Shown: positions 1 through 8,431 of the stretch, in pieces | Numbering within the stretch: position 1 is the stretch's first letter | Layout: every line of letters begins with the position of its first letter | Origin: Fibrobacter sp. | Lineage (GTDB): Bacteria > Fibrobacterota > Fibrobacteria > Fibrobacterales > Fibrobacteraceae | Assembly (NCBI GenBank): GCA_024398935.1 | Contig: JAKSIH010000003.1 | Coordinates: 1 to 64,000 of the forward strand | Length of the DNA stretch: 64,000 nt | Direction of reading: 5' to 3' | Position numbers and translations under genes: made by a program | The notes under the pieces: generated by a model | Seen by the model: the letters and a program-made list of their open reading frames with translations, nothing else | What the model was told of the DNA's origin: nothing | The model's database searches: none

Positions 1-17
1 GCCGTAGGCTCTTTGGA

Positions 18-45
18 ACTACCGGCCTAGCCGGTAGTTTTCTTT
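18..45 (+). terminator. Intrinsic terminator of a gene left of the window
   Basis: A perfect 9-bp stem (ACTACCGGC / GCCGGTAGT) closes a 3-nt loop and runs straight into TTTTCTTT. It faces the plus strand, so it should end a gene lying left of position 1. Seen directly in sequence. Confidence 0.85.
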
Positions 46-52
46 ATACCAA

Positions 53-85
53 GAAAAGCCCCGCGACTTTTATCGCGAGGCTTTC
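53..85 (-). terminator. Terminator of the giant repeat-protein gene
   Basis: Read on the minus strand, a 9-bp stem GCCTCGCGA / TCGCGGGGC (one G-U pair) around a 6-nt loop is followed by TTTTCTT. It lies about 45 nt past the stop codon of the large minus-strand gene. Convergent with the preceding plus-strand terminator. Confidence 0.8.
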
Positions 86-127
86 TAATGATTTAGGATT
101 GAACCCTAGATTTCCAGAAGGTGAAGA

Positions 128-3100
128 CTACTTCTTCTTGCCACCCTTCTTACCACCCTTAGCAGGCTTTTCATCCTTCTTGGGTTCGTCCTTCTTCACA
201 TCTTCCTTCTTCTTGTCTCCACCACGCAGATCCTTCATCTTGAAGCTGACGTTGATTTCTGCAGTAGCGACGTTGGAAGAGGCACCTGCCGGATCCTTCA
301 CCTTGTAGGTGAATTCATCCAGACCGGAGAAGCCCTTGTTCGGCATATAGGTGAAGGAGCCATCCTTTTCGTTCAGGGTAATCTTACCGTTGCGGGGCTT
401 CTGAACAATCTGGACAGCAACCGGCTTTTCGCCATCGGCATCTTCGACACCTGCATACAGGCCTTCAGAAGCGGGAACCTTCAGTTCAACACCTTCCTGA
501 GTCATGTAGTTCTGGTTGGCGGCAACAGGCACATCATTCACCGGAATTACAGTAAAGATTGCACTCTGGCTTGCGCTTGCGCCATCCGGGTCCGTCACGG
601 TAAAGGTAATCTTTTCAGGCTTACCGTTCCAGTTTTCATGAGGCTGCTTCACGGTAACGGTCTTCTTGTACTTGTCGTACTTCACCACAAGGAACTTGTT
701 GCCGGTGAAGCTCCACTTCAGTTCATCGAAACGATGATCCTTATCGCGGGCAATCTGCGGCAGGTTAAACAGGGCGATTACGCCGTCCTTGTCATCTTCC
801 TTGATGGTATAGCCGTCAGCCTTGAAGGGCTTCATCACGGGAGCTGCATTTACATGCTTCACCACGAACTTTGCAACGGACTTGTCCATAGCGCCAGCGG
901 GGTCCTGAGCGGTAAAGACCAGAGTTTCTTCACCAAACCAGTCGGACTTCTTCGGGCGGATATTGACTTCACGGTTACCGTTGATTTCTACAGCAAGATT
1001 CTTGGCTCCAGTGACCTTCCACTTCATTTCGCTAGGCTTGTGGTCCGGGTCGGTGACATACTGATCCAGCTTGAAGGTCTTGAAGGTCTTGCCTTCGAAG
1101 GTTTCCTGTCCAGGAATTTCCTTCACGACAGGAGGATCGTTTACCGGGCGTACCGTATACTTCACCTGGACGGAGGCCTTTTCACCAGCCGGGTCAAAGA
1201 CATTCACGGTCACAGTTTCAGATCCATTCCACAGTTTGTTGGGAACCGTGCAGGTCAGCACACCCTTGTCGCTAATTTCAAAGATCAGTTCATGCTTTAC
1301 AGGAGCTTCTTCCGGTTCGGAAGTCTTGGCCTTCTTAGCGGGCTTAGCCTTCTTCTTCGGAGCAGGAGCGTTCTTTGCAGCCTTGGAAGCCGGAGTTTCA
1401 TTGTCCAGAGTCCAGACAAGTTCTTCCAGCTTATTGTCCACATCGCTTACCACCTTGCTAAAGTCGAAGGGAGCGAAGGACTTCTTTTCGTCGATGACGA
1501 AGGGCTGAACAGGCTTCAGGACAGGGGCGTCATTTACCGGAGTCACTTCGAAGGTAGCCTTTGCAGAAGCAGATGCACCAGCGATATCCTTAACGGTAAA
1601 GGTCAGGGTTTCCTTACCGAACCAGTTGGGGTTCGGAGTCAGGATCAGAGCACGAGAACCCTTGATGTCCACCTTCAGTTCCTTGTTACCGGAAACGGAC
1701 CAGTACAGTTCATTGGGCTTGTTGTCCGGGTCTTCCGCAGACTTGGAAAGGTCAACAATCTGGAACTTTTCCTTTTCCTTGATCTTCTGACCAGCAATGT
1801 GCTTGATTACAGGAGGATCGTTCACCGGAGTCACTTCAAAGACGATCTGTGCGGTAGCCTTGGCTCCTTCCGGGTCAAAGACATCCAGCTTGATCTTTTC
1901 GGAACCATTCCAGAACTTGTTGGGAATTGCCACAACCAGCTGCTTCTTGGCATTGATGGATGCCTTGAGAGCACGAGGTTCAGAAAGTTCAAACTTCAGA
2001 GTTTCGAACTTATGGTCCGGATCAGAGACAAACTGAGCAAGGTCGATAGGTGCAAAGTGTTGCTTTTCTTCAACAGACTGGATAGGAATAGCCTTGATGA
2101 TCGGGGCGTCGTTCACGGATTCCACCAGGAAGTGAACCTTACGGGAATCCTTGGCACCTTCAGGGTCGGTAACCGTGAAGGTCACGTTACGTTCACCATT
2201 CCAGTACTTGTTGGGAAGCTTTACGCGAGCGATGTTCTTGCTGTCGATTTCCACCTGGAATTCGTCAACCGGTTCCGGTGCAGGTTCTGCGGCAGGTTCT
2301 TCCTTTGCAGCCTTGCCCTTCTTGGCGGGCTTCTTTGCAGCCTTCTTGGCAGGCTTTGCAGCGGGCTTTTCCGGAGCAGGGGCCGCAACCTTTTCAACCT
2401 TCACGGTCCAGGTCAGCTTATCATTAGGATGATCCGGGTCCTTCACGAACTTATTCAGGTCAATTTCCTTGAAGGTACCCTTTTCCTTGATCTTCTGGTC
2501 AGGAATATCCTTCATGACAGGAGCATCGTTCACGGAGGTAATCTCGAAGTTCACAATCTGGGATGCGGCAAGACCATCCGGGTCCTTCACCATAAGGACC
2601 ATGGCTTCCGGAGCGCACCAGAAATGAGGATCCGGAGCACTTACGGTAAGGACTCGGCTCGGAGAAATTTCAGCCTTCAGCTTCTTGTTACCAGAAACAG
2701 TCCAGATAAGTTCATTGGGCTTGTTATCCGGATCCTTGACGAATTCGTCAAGCTTAATCTGCTTGAAGGTTTCCTTTTCCTTGATCTTCTGGTCAGGAAT
2801 CTTCTTGACAAGAACCGGAGCATCGTTAACGCGGGTTACTTCGAAGTTCATCTTCACGTTGGCAGAACCACCTTCCGGGTCAGTAACGGTAAAGGTAATG
2901 AGTTCCTTGCCGTTCCACTGGTCGTTAGGTACAGAGACAATCGCAGTGTTGTCCTTGCGCAGGTCAACCTTCAGCTGCTTGTTGCCAGAAACACTCCACT
3001 TCAACAGGGATGTCTTGTGATCCGGGTCTTCGGCAAGAGTGCTGAGGTCAATAGTCTTGAAGCGGCCGCCCTCGCGAATGGTTTCGCCCTTCGGAGCCTT

Positions 3101-6100
3101 GTCGGAAATCTTCGGAGCATCGTTAATAGAACGAACTTCATAATGAGCCTTCTTGGAGGCCTTTGCACCTTCCGGGTCGGTCACGGTGAAGGTAATGTCT
3201 GCGGCGCCATTCCAGTACTTATTGGGAATTGCGATAACAGCCACTCGCTGACCATCAATCTTTTCAACCTTCACCTTCAGGGTTTCAACGGCAGGAGCAG
3301 CAGCAGGTTCCTCTGCTTTCTTCTTGGTCTTCTTACCCTTTGCAGCAGATTCATCTGCACCACCCATCTTAGCAGGCTTTACATCGAAACTCCAGGCCAG
3401 TTCGGACTTCTGGTGGTCCGGGTCGTTCACCAGGTCGTCCAGCTTGATCTTTGCAAATTCCTTCTTTTCATCGATGGACTGATCCTTCAGTTCACGGACA
3501 AAGACAGGTGCATCATTCACTGATTCTACGGTAAAGGTCACGGAACGGCTATCCATAGCGCCTTCCGGGTCTACTACGGTGAACTTGATGGTTTCGGCAC
3601 CATGCCAGTTGGGATTCGGCTGGGTGATGGACACATTGTGACTTGCATCCATGGCAACCTTCAGTTCCTTGGCACCTTCAATCTTCCACTTCAGCTTGTT
3701 CTTCGGATGATCCAGATCGTCAACAAAGCTATCCAGGTTGAAGGATTTGAAGGAACCCTTTTCCTTAATAGTCTGGTTAGCAATATCCTTCATGACAGGA
3801 GGATCGTTAATGGACTTCACGGCAAAGACTGCCATGGCCTTGGCAGAAGCGCCTTCCGGGTCCGTTACGGTAAAGGTCAACTTTTCGGTACCATTCCAAA
3901 GCGGGTTCGGGGTCTTCACGGAAACCTTGCCATCCTTGGCTATGTTCACCTTCAGATCCTTATTGCCGGAAACTTCAATCTTCAGCTTATCGAAGGAATG
4001 GTCAGGATCCTTAACGATGGCTGCCAGATCAAAGCCTGCAAAGGCTTCCTTTTCATTGACAGTCTGGTCATCAATCTTACCGATGACGGGAGCATCATTT
4101 ACGGAGGCTACGGTAAATACTGCAGTGCAGGTAGCCTTGCCGCCATCCGGGTCTTCCACCTTGAAGGTAATTTCGTCAGAACCGTTCCAGTACTTATCCG
4201 GAATGACGATCTTAGCCATGCGCTGGTCATCCACAGAGACGGTAAGCCCAGGAGTGTAACCCTTAGGCGCACCCTTTGCAGCCTTCACGTCGAAGGACCA
4301 GGTCAGCTGTTCAGACTTGTGGTCCGGATCGCTAACGATATCATTCAGGTTAATGATTGCGAATTCACGCTTTTCCTGGATGGTCTGATCCTTAATGGGC
4401 TTGGTAAATACCGGCAGGTCGTTCACGGATTCCACCGTAAAGGTCACGGTACGCTTGTCGGAAGCACCTTCCGGGTCGGTTACGGTGAAGGTAATGGCTT
4501 CGGATCCATTCCAGTACTTGTTGGGAGTGGTGACCTTGGCAACCTTGCTACCGTCAACGGCAACCTTCAGTTCCTTGTTGCCAGAAACAGTCCACTTCAG
4601 GTTCTTCTTGTCGTGGTCAAGATCTTCAACATAGTTATTCAGGTCAATGGTCTTGAATTCACCCTTTTCCTTGATGGTCTGGTTTGCAATATCCTTCATG
4701 ACAGGAGGATCGTTAATGGACTTCACGGTAAAGACTGCATCAGACTTCGCAGAAGCGCCTTCAGGGTCGGTTACAGTGAAGACAACCTTTTCAGAACCGT
4801 TCCAGAGCTTGGACGGAGTCTTGATGGTAGCGATACCATCCTTGGAGATATCAATCTTCAAGTCCTTATTACCGGAGACAGTCCACTTCAGGAGCTTGAA
4901 TTCATGGTCCGGGTCAAAGGCAAGTTCAGCCAGATTGATGGAGGTAAATTCCATCTTTTCTTCAATCATCTGGTCAGGAATCTTCTTCAGTTCAGGTACA
5001 TCATTGACGGACTGGACCGTGAAGACAGCCTTTGATGTGGCCTTGGCACCTTCAGGGTCGGTCACCGTGAAGGTGATTTCGTCGGCGCCATTCCACATCT
5101 TGTCCGGAATGACGATCTTTGCAACCTGCTGAGCGTCAATTTCAACGGAAAGACCGGCTTCCTTGCCCTTTACGGTAGACTTCACATCTACGGCAAAAGT
5201 CAGGTCACTGAGCTTGTTATCCAGGTCGCGAACCATTTCGCCCAGCTTGATGGGCTGGAACTGAGCCTTTTCCTTAATGGTCTGGGGAGCAACCTGCTTT
5301 ACAAATTCCGGAACGTCATTGACGGATTCCACCGTATAGGCGATGGTACGCTCGTCCGTTGCACCTTCAGGGTCAGTAACCTTGATGGTCAGAGTTTCAG
5401 AACCGTTCCACTGGGGGCTCGGCGGATTCACCTTCAGGTTACGGGAACCGTCTACAACAACCTTCAGTTCACGCTGGCCGGTCACAGTCCACTTCAACTT
5501 GGACTTGTCGTGGTCCAGGTCTTCTACGTACTTGTCCAGTTCAACAACCTTGAACTGTTCCTTTTCCTTGATGGTCTGTTCCGGGATATCCTTCATGACA
5601 GGAGGATCGTTAATGGACTTCACGGTAAGCTTCATCTGAGTCTTCGCCACACCGCCCTCGGGGTCGGTTGCAGTAAAGGTCAGAGTTTCAGAACCGTTCC
5701 ACAATTCGCTAGGAGTCTTGAAGGAGACTTCGCGGGATTTCTGGTTCAAGTCAACCTTGATGTCCTTATTGCCGGTGATTTCCACCTTCAACTTGGAAAT
5801 ATCATGGTCTGCATCGGTCAGGAATTCATCCAGGGAAATGGAATTGAACTCGTTCTTTTCCTCGATGGTCTGGTCAGGAATCTTAGTAAACACCGGCAGG
5901 TCATTGATGGACTTCACGGTGAGGGTCACATCCTGCTTGATGGAGGCGCCATCGGGGTCTGTCACGGTAAAGGTAACCACGGCGGTACCGTTCCAGTAAG
6001 TATCAGGAATTTCGATAGAAGCCACATGGTTATCATCGATATTCACATTCAAGGTACCGGACTCAGGTTCCTTGCCCTGATGCTTTACGTCTGCTTCCCA

Positions 6101-7507
6101 GGAAAGTTCCTTCTTGTCGTGGTCAGCATCCTTAACGAAATCGTCCAGCTTGATCTTTGTAAACTGTTTCTTTTCGTCAATGGTCTGGTTAGGAATCGTC
6201 TTCACAAATTCAGGAATATCATTCACAGAATTTACAGTGAAGGAAGCTTCGGATTCTGCACAGGCACCGGCCGGATCGCAGGCCTTGAACTTAATGGATT
6301 CATAGCCGTTCCACAGCTTGTTGGGAATCTGGATCTTAGCGGTCTTACCACTCAGGGCAACCTTCAGGTCCTTGTTTCCGGAGAAGGTCCACTTCAGCTG
6401 TTCGAAGGAGTGATCGGGATCCTTGATCAGCTTATCCAGTTCGATCGGCTTGAATTCCTGCTTTTCGTCAATAGTCTGTTCCGGAACATCCTGCACGAAT
6501 TCAGGAGGATCGTTGATGGACTTTACGGTGAAGGTAACCTTGGTACTTGCAGAAGCACCAGCAGCATCGGTCACGGTAAACACGAATGTTTCGGACCCAT
6601 TCCAGAATTCATTCGGAATCTTGATATTGGCGGTACCGTACTTATCGATTTCAACCTTCAGGTCCTTGCCGCCTTCCACGGTCCACTTCAGTTTGGAAAC
6701 ATCGTCATCGACATCGCTTACGAAATCGCTAAGGCTAATGGATTCGAATTCGTTCTTTTCCTCGATAGTCTGGTCGGGAATCTTCTGCAGGACCGGAGCG
6801 TCGTTGATGGGGTTCACAGTGAAAGTAGCGGTCTTGGAATCGCTAGCATATTCACCATCCGTCGCGGTAAACTTAATCTTTGCGGCACCATACCAGTTGG
6901 GGTCGGGAATGACCACCGAGGCAACGCGGTTCTGGTCAATTTCCACATTCAGGTCGCCCTCGGCCTGATTCTTGCCAACCGCAGTAATATCAAATTCCCA
7001 AAGGATCTGATTCTTGGGATGATCGGGGTCCGTGACATAGTCATCCAGGCGAATCTTCGTGAAAGTCTTGCCTTCATCGATGGTCTGGTCAGGAATCTGT
7101 GAAACAACAGGAGGATTGTTTACAGATTCCACATTGAAATTCACCGTTTCAGAACCTGTCGCACCCTTTGAGTCGGTAGCGATAAAGGTGATGTCCTCGT
7201 TACCGTTCCAGTACTGATCCGGAGCCTCAATAGTGGCCACGCGATCGTTGGAAATCGTTACCTTCAGCTGTTTGTTTCCTGTTACGGACCACTTCAGCTG
7301 TTGAGGCTTATCCGTATCGTCGGACACATACTGGTCCAGCTTGATAGCGGCGAATTTGCCGCCTTCGTTAATTGACTCTCCCGGAATGCCGCTAACAGAG
7401 GGGGCTTCGTTTTCGGCAACTTCTCCCGTTTCCTGGGCAACACCCAGGGAAGCGAGCAAGCCGGCCGAAGCCAAGATTGCAGCTACAGACCAATTCTTTC
7501 TTTTCAT
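128..7507 (-). CDS. Giant secreted protein with 23 tandem Ig/cadherin-like domains
   Basis: 2459 residues. An N-terminal signal peptide (about residues 1-25, ending near GVAQ) is followed by 22 related domains of 95-135 residues and a 23rd, different domain near residue 2330 resembling the Cadherin-like/Big_9 group. Each domain carries a QTIxEK-type start, a DPDH or DxDN turn, LKWxVxGNKxLKV, a WNGSE motif and TFTVTDPEGA, and is joined to the next through VNDxP or INDPP. Every third domain (2, 5, 8, 11, 14, 17, 20) is a longer variant. Those in the C-terminal half carry Lys/Ala/Pro-rich inserts. The protein ends in a Lys/Gly-rich tail. No T9SS tail or C-terminal barrel is visible, so how it is held at or released from the cell is unknown. 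The ATG is preceded by GGGAGAT. Family knowledge suggests an extended adhesin-like rod; this is inference. Confidence 0.85.
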   Translation of the reverse strand: MKRKNWSVAAILASAGLLASLGVAQETGEVAENEAPSVSGIPGESINEGGKFAAIKLDQYVSDDTDKPQQLKWSVTGNKQLKVTISNDRVATIEAPDQYWNGNEDITFIATDSKGATGSETVNFNVESVNNPPVVSQIPDQTIDEGKTFTKIRLDDYVTDPDHPKNQILWEFDITAVGKNQAEGDLNVEIDQNRVASVVIPDPNWYGAAKIKFTATDGEYASDSKTATFTVNPINDAPVLQKIPDQTIEEKNEFESISLSDFVSDVDDDVSKLKWTVEGGKDLKVEIDKYGTANIKIPNEFWNGSETFVFTVTDAAGASASTKVTFTVKSINDPPEFVQDVPEQTIDEKQEFKPIELDKLIKDPDHSFEQLKWTFSGNKDLKVALSGKTAKIQIPNKLWNGYESIKFKACDPAGACAESEASFTVNSVNDIPEFVKTIPNQTIDEKKQFTKIKLDDFVKDADHDKKELSWEADVKHQGKEPESGTLNVNIDDNHVASIEIPDTYWNGTAVVTFTVTDPDGASIKQDVTLTVKSINDLPVFTKIPDQTIEEKNEFNSISLDEFLTDADHDISKLKVEITGNKDIKVDLNQKSREVSFKTPSELWNGSETLTFTATDPEGGVAKTQMKLTVKSINDPPVMKDIPEQTIKEKEQFKVVELDKYVEDLDHDKSKLKWTVTGQRELKVVVDGSRNLKVNPPSPQWNGSETLTIKVTDPEGATDERTIAYTVESVNDVPEFVKQVAPQTIKEKAQFQPIKLGEMVRDLDNKLSDLTFAVDVKSTVKGKEAGLSVEIDAQQVAKIVIPDKMWNGADEITFTVTDPEGAKATSKAVFTVQSVNDVPELKKIPDQMIEEKMEFTSINLAELAFDPDHEFKLLKWTVSGNKDLKIDISKDGIATIKTPSKLWNGSEKVVFTVTDPEGASAKSDAVFTVKSINDPPVMKDIANQTIKEKGEFKTIDLNNYVEDLDHDKKNLKWTVSGNKELKVAVDGSKVAKVTTPNKYWNGSEAITFTVTDPEGASDKRTVTFTVESVNDLPVFTKPIKDQTIQEKREFAIINLNDIVSDPDHKSEQLTWSFDVKAAKGAPKGYTPGLTVSVDDQRMAKIVIPDKYWNGSDEITFKVEDPDGGKATCTAVFTVASVNDAPVIGKIDDQTVNEKEAFAGFDLAAIVKDPDHSFDKLKIEVSGNKDLKVNIAKDGKVSVKTPNPLWNGTEKLTFTVTDPEGASAKAMAVFAVKSINDPPVMKDIANQTIKEKGSFKSFNLDSFVDDLDHPKNKLKWKIEGAKELKVAMDASHNVSITQPNPNWHGAETIKFTVVDPEGAMDSRSVTFTVESVNDAPVFVRELKDQSIDEKKEFAKIKLDDLVNDPDHQKSELAWSFDVKPAKMGGADESAAKGKKTKKKAEEPAAAPAVETLKVKVEKIDGQRVAVIAIPNKYWNGAADITFTVTDPEGAKASKKAHYEVRSINDAPKISDKAPKGETIREGGRFKTIDLSTLAEDPDHKTSLLKWSVSGNKQLKVDLRKDNTAIVSVPNDQWNGKELITFTVTDPEGGSANVKMNFEVTRVNDAPVLVKKIPDQKIKEKETFKQIKLDEFVKDPDNKPNELIWTVSGNKKLKAEISPSRVLTVSAPDPHFWCAPEAMVLMVKDPDGLAASQIVNFEITSVNDAPVMKDIPDQKIKEKGTFKEIDLNKFVKDPDHPNDKLTWTVKVEKVAAPAPEKPAAKPAKKAAKKPAKKGKAAKEEPAAEPAPEPVDEFQVEIDSKNIARVKLPNKYWNGERNVTFTVTDPEGAKDSRKVHFLVESVNDAPIIKAIPIQSVEEKQHFAPIDLAQFVSDPDHKFETLKFELSEPRALKASINAKKQLVVAIPNKFWNGSEKIKLDVFDPEGAKATAQIVFEVTPVNDPPVIKHIAGQKIKEKEKFQIVDLSKSAEDPDNKPNELYWSVSGNKELKVDIKGSRALILTPNPNWFGKETLTFTVKDIAGASASAKATFEVTPVNDAPVLKPVQPFVIDEKKSFAPFDFSKVVSDVDNKLEELVWTLDNETPASKAAKNAPAPKKKAKPAKKAKTSEPEEAPVKHELIFEISDKGVLTCTVPNKLWNGSETVTVNVFDPAGEKASVQVKYTVRPVNDPPVVKEIPGQETFEGKTFKTFKLDQYVTDPDHKPSEMKWKVTGAKNLAVEINGNREVNIRPKKSDWFGEETLVFTAQDPAGAMDKSVAKFVVKHVNAAPVMKPFKADGYTIKEDDKDGVIALFNLPQIARDKDHRFDELKWSFTGNKFLVVKYDKYKKTVTVKQPHENWNGKPEKITFTVTDPDGASASQSAIFTVIPVNDVPVAANQNYMTQEGVELKVPASEGLYAGVEDADGEKPVAVQIVQKPRNGKITLNEKDGSFTYMPNKGFSGLDEFTYKVKDPAGASSNVATAEINVSFKMKDLRGGDKKKEDVKKDEPKKDEKPAKGGKKGGKKK

Positions 7508-7610
7508 TTACGATCTCCCATGAAATCCATCCACTTCAACCATCTACCATTCATGTTTTTCCACAAAAACACAAAATCACGCAAGTGGGTATTTGCGCGG
7601 TTACACGGCT

Positions 7611-7618
7611 CAAATATA
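7611..7618 (-). promoter_or_regulatory. TAnnTTTG -7 box for the giant repeat gene
   Basis: On the minus strand the sequence is TATATTTG, an exact match to the Bacteroidota -7 consensus, about 103 nt before the ATG. No TTTG -33 element is found at the usual 19-21 nt spacing. Confidence 0.45.
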
Positions 7619-7951
7619 ATGAATTAAAACCGCAAATTCTCAAAAAAAACGCAAAAAACGCGCATTTTTTCAGACAAATGCCCTTGCCAAAAAGTCATTA
7701 TTTTGTTAATGCGTTGACCATCAACAAGTTACGATATAACGGATGCGCAAAAGCACAATGCAAAAAAAATAAACAAACCGTCTAAGCCAGCAATTCCCCG
7801 GAACAATATGCCCCGTTTTTTGCGTAAAAATTCCACGGAGCGCAAAAGTCCGACCTCGTTCTTTTGTAAATTTTTTGTAAAACTGGACATTTTTCACAAC
7901 GGACAACCCCGAACACAGGGCAAAAAAGCCCCTCTACCGTTGTAAAAAAGT

Positions 7952-7959
7952 TATCTTTG
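7952..7959 (+). promoter_or_regulatory. TAnnTTTG -7 box before the 8007 gene
   Basis: TATCTTTG, an exact match to the Bacteroidota-type -7 box, ends 47 nt before the start codon. An overlapping TATAAA (7960-7965) is also present. No convincing -33 element. Confidence 0.5.
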
Positions 7960-8006
7960 TATAAAAACAGGAATGAGTCCTATTTTCAAAACATAAAGGT
8001 AAAACA

Positions 8007-8417
8007 ATGAAATTCGTATTCCTTTGCGACGCAAACTACCTCAAGGGCGACATGGTCAACTTCGTGAACAACTTCCCCACCAACCACGAGCTGGTCACCA
8101 TGACTTCCGACGAACTGCTCCAGTCCAAGTCCATCTTCGACGGCACCTTCGCAATTCTCGCCGAACGCGCTACCTGGCAGAAGAATTTCAGCCTGTTCCG
8201 TTACTTCGGTCTGCTCCCCCTGCTGGAAGTGCTCCCCCTGGGCGTCGTAAGCCGTTCTCGCCGTAGCGAACCCCTCAAGGGCCGCACCCAGAACCGCAAC
8301 CAGGAAATCTATTTCAACCCCTCTTCCTCTGCCGAAGAACTCTACCTCCAGGTGGACAAGTTCGTTGCAGCACCTCCCGCAGGTTTCTCCTACCCCCGCG
8401 GTACTGCAAAGGCATAA
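8007..8417 (+). CDS. Conserved-looking small protein of unknown function
   Basis: 136 residues, no signal peptide and no membrane segment. It starts MKFVFLCDANYLKGD and looks like a small alpha/beta protein with a basic stretch near residues 80-100 (SRSRRSEPLKGRTQNR). I do not recognise the family. AAAGGT lies upstream of the ATG at good distance. It is followed after 14 nt by the M23 peptidase gene in the same direction, so the two are probably co-transcribed and may work together on the envelope. That link is inferred only from spacing. Confidence 0.7.
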   Translation: MKFVFLCDANYLKGDMVNFVNNFPTNHELVTMTSDELLQSKSIFDGTFAILAERATWQKNFSLFRYFGLLPLLEVLPLGVVSRSRRSEPLKGRTQNRNQEIYFNPSSSAEELYLQVDKFVAAPPAGFSYPRGTAKA

Positions 8418-8431
8418 TAAGCTAAGGCAGA

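Larger units (their letters stand above)
7508..8006. other. Divergent intergenic region, AT-rich
   Basis: 499 nt without a gene between the giant minus-strand gene and the plus-strand M23 pair. It contains the two promoter boxes listed separately, a 12-mer TCAACAAGTTAC at 7721-7732 that recurs at 19445-19456, and a nested inverted repeat at 7896-7943 (ACAACGG / CCGTTGT around GGGC / GCCC) just ahead of the plus-strand promoter box. The inverted repeat could be an operator. Nothing coding is supported. Confidence 0.5.

Noticed and set aside
638..7102. Long open frames on the plus strand opposite the giant repeat gene (638-3523, 3602-5035, 5510-7102)
   Set aside because: They are complementary to a repetitive, codon-biased gene, repeat with the same period, lack ribosome sites and show no domain or signal peptide.
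7708..7745. TTGACC ... TATAAC as a plus-strand sigma70 promoter
   Set aside because: Spacing is only 15 nt and the nearest gene starts ~260 nt away behind a better-placed box; kept only as part of the intergenic description.
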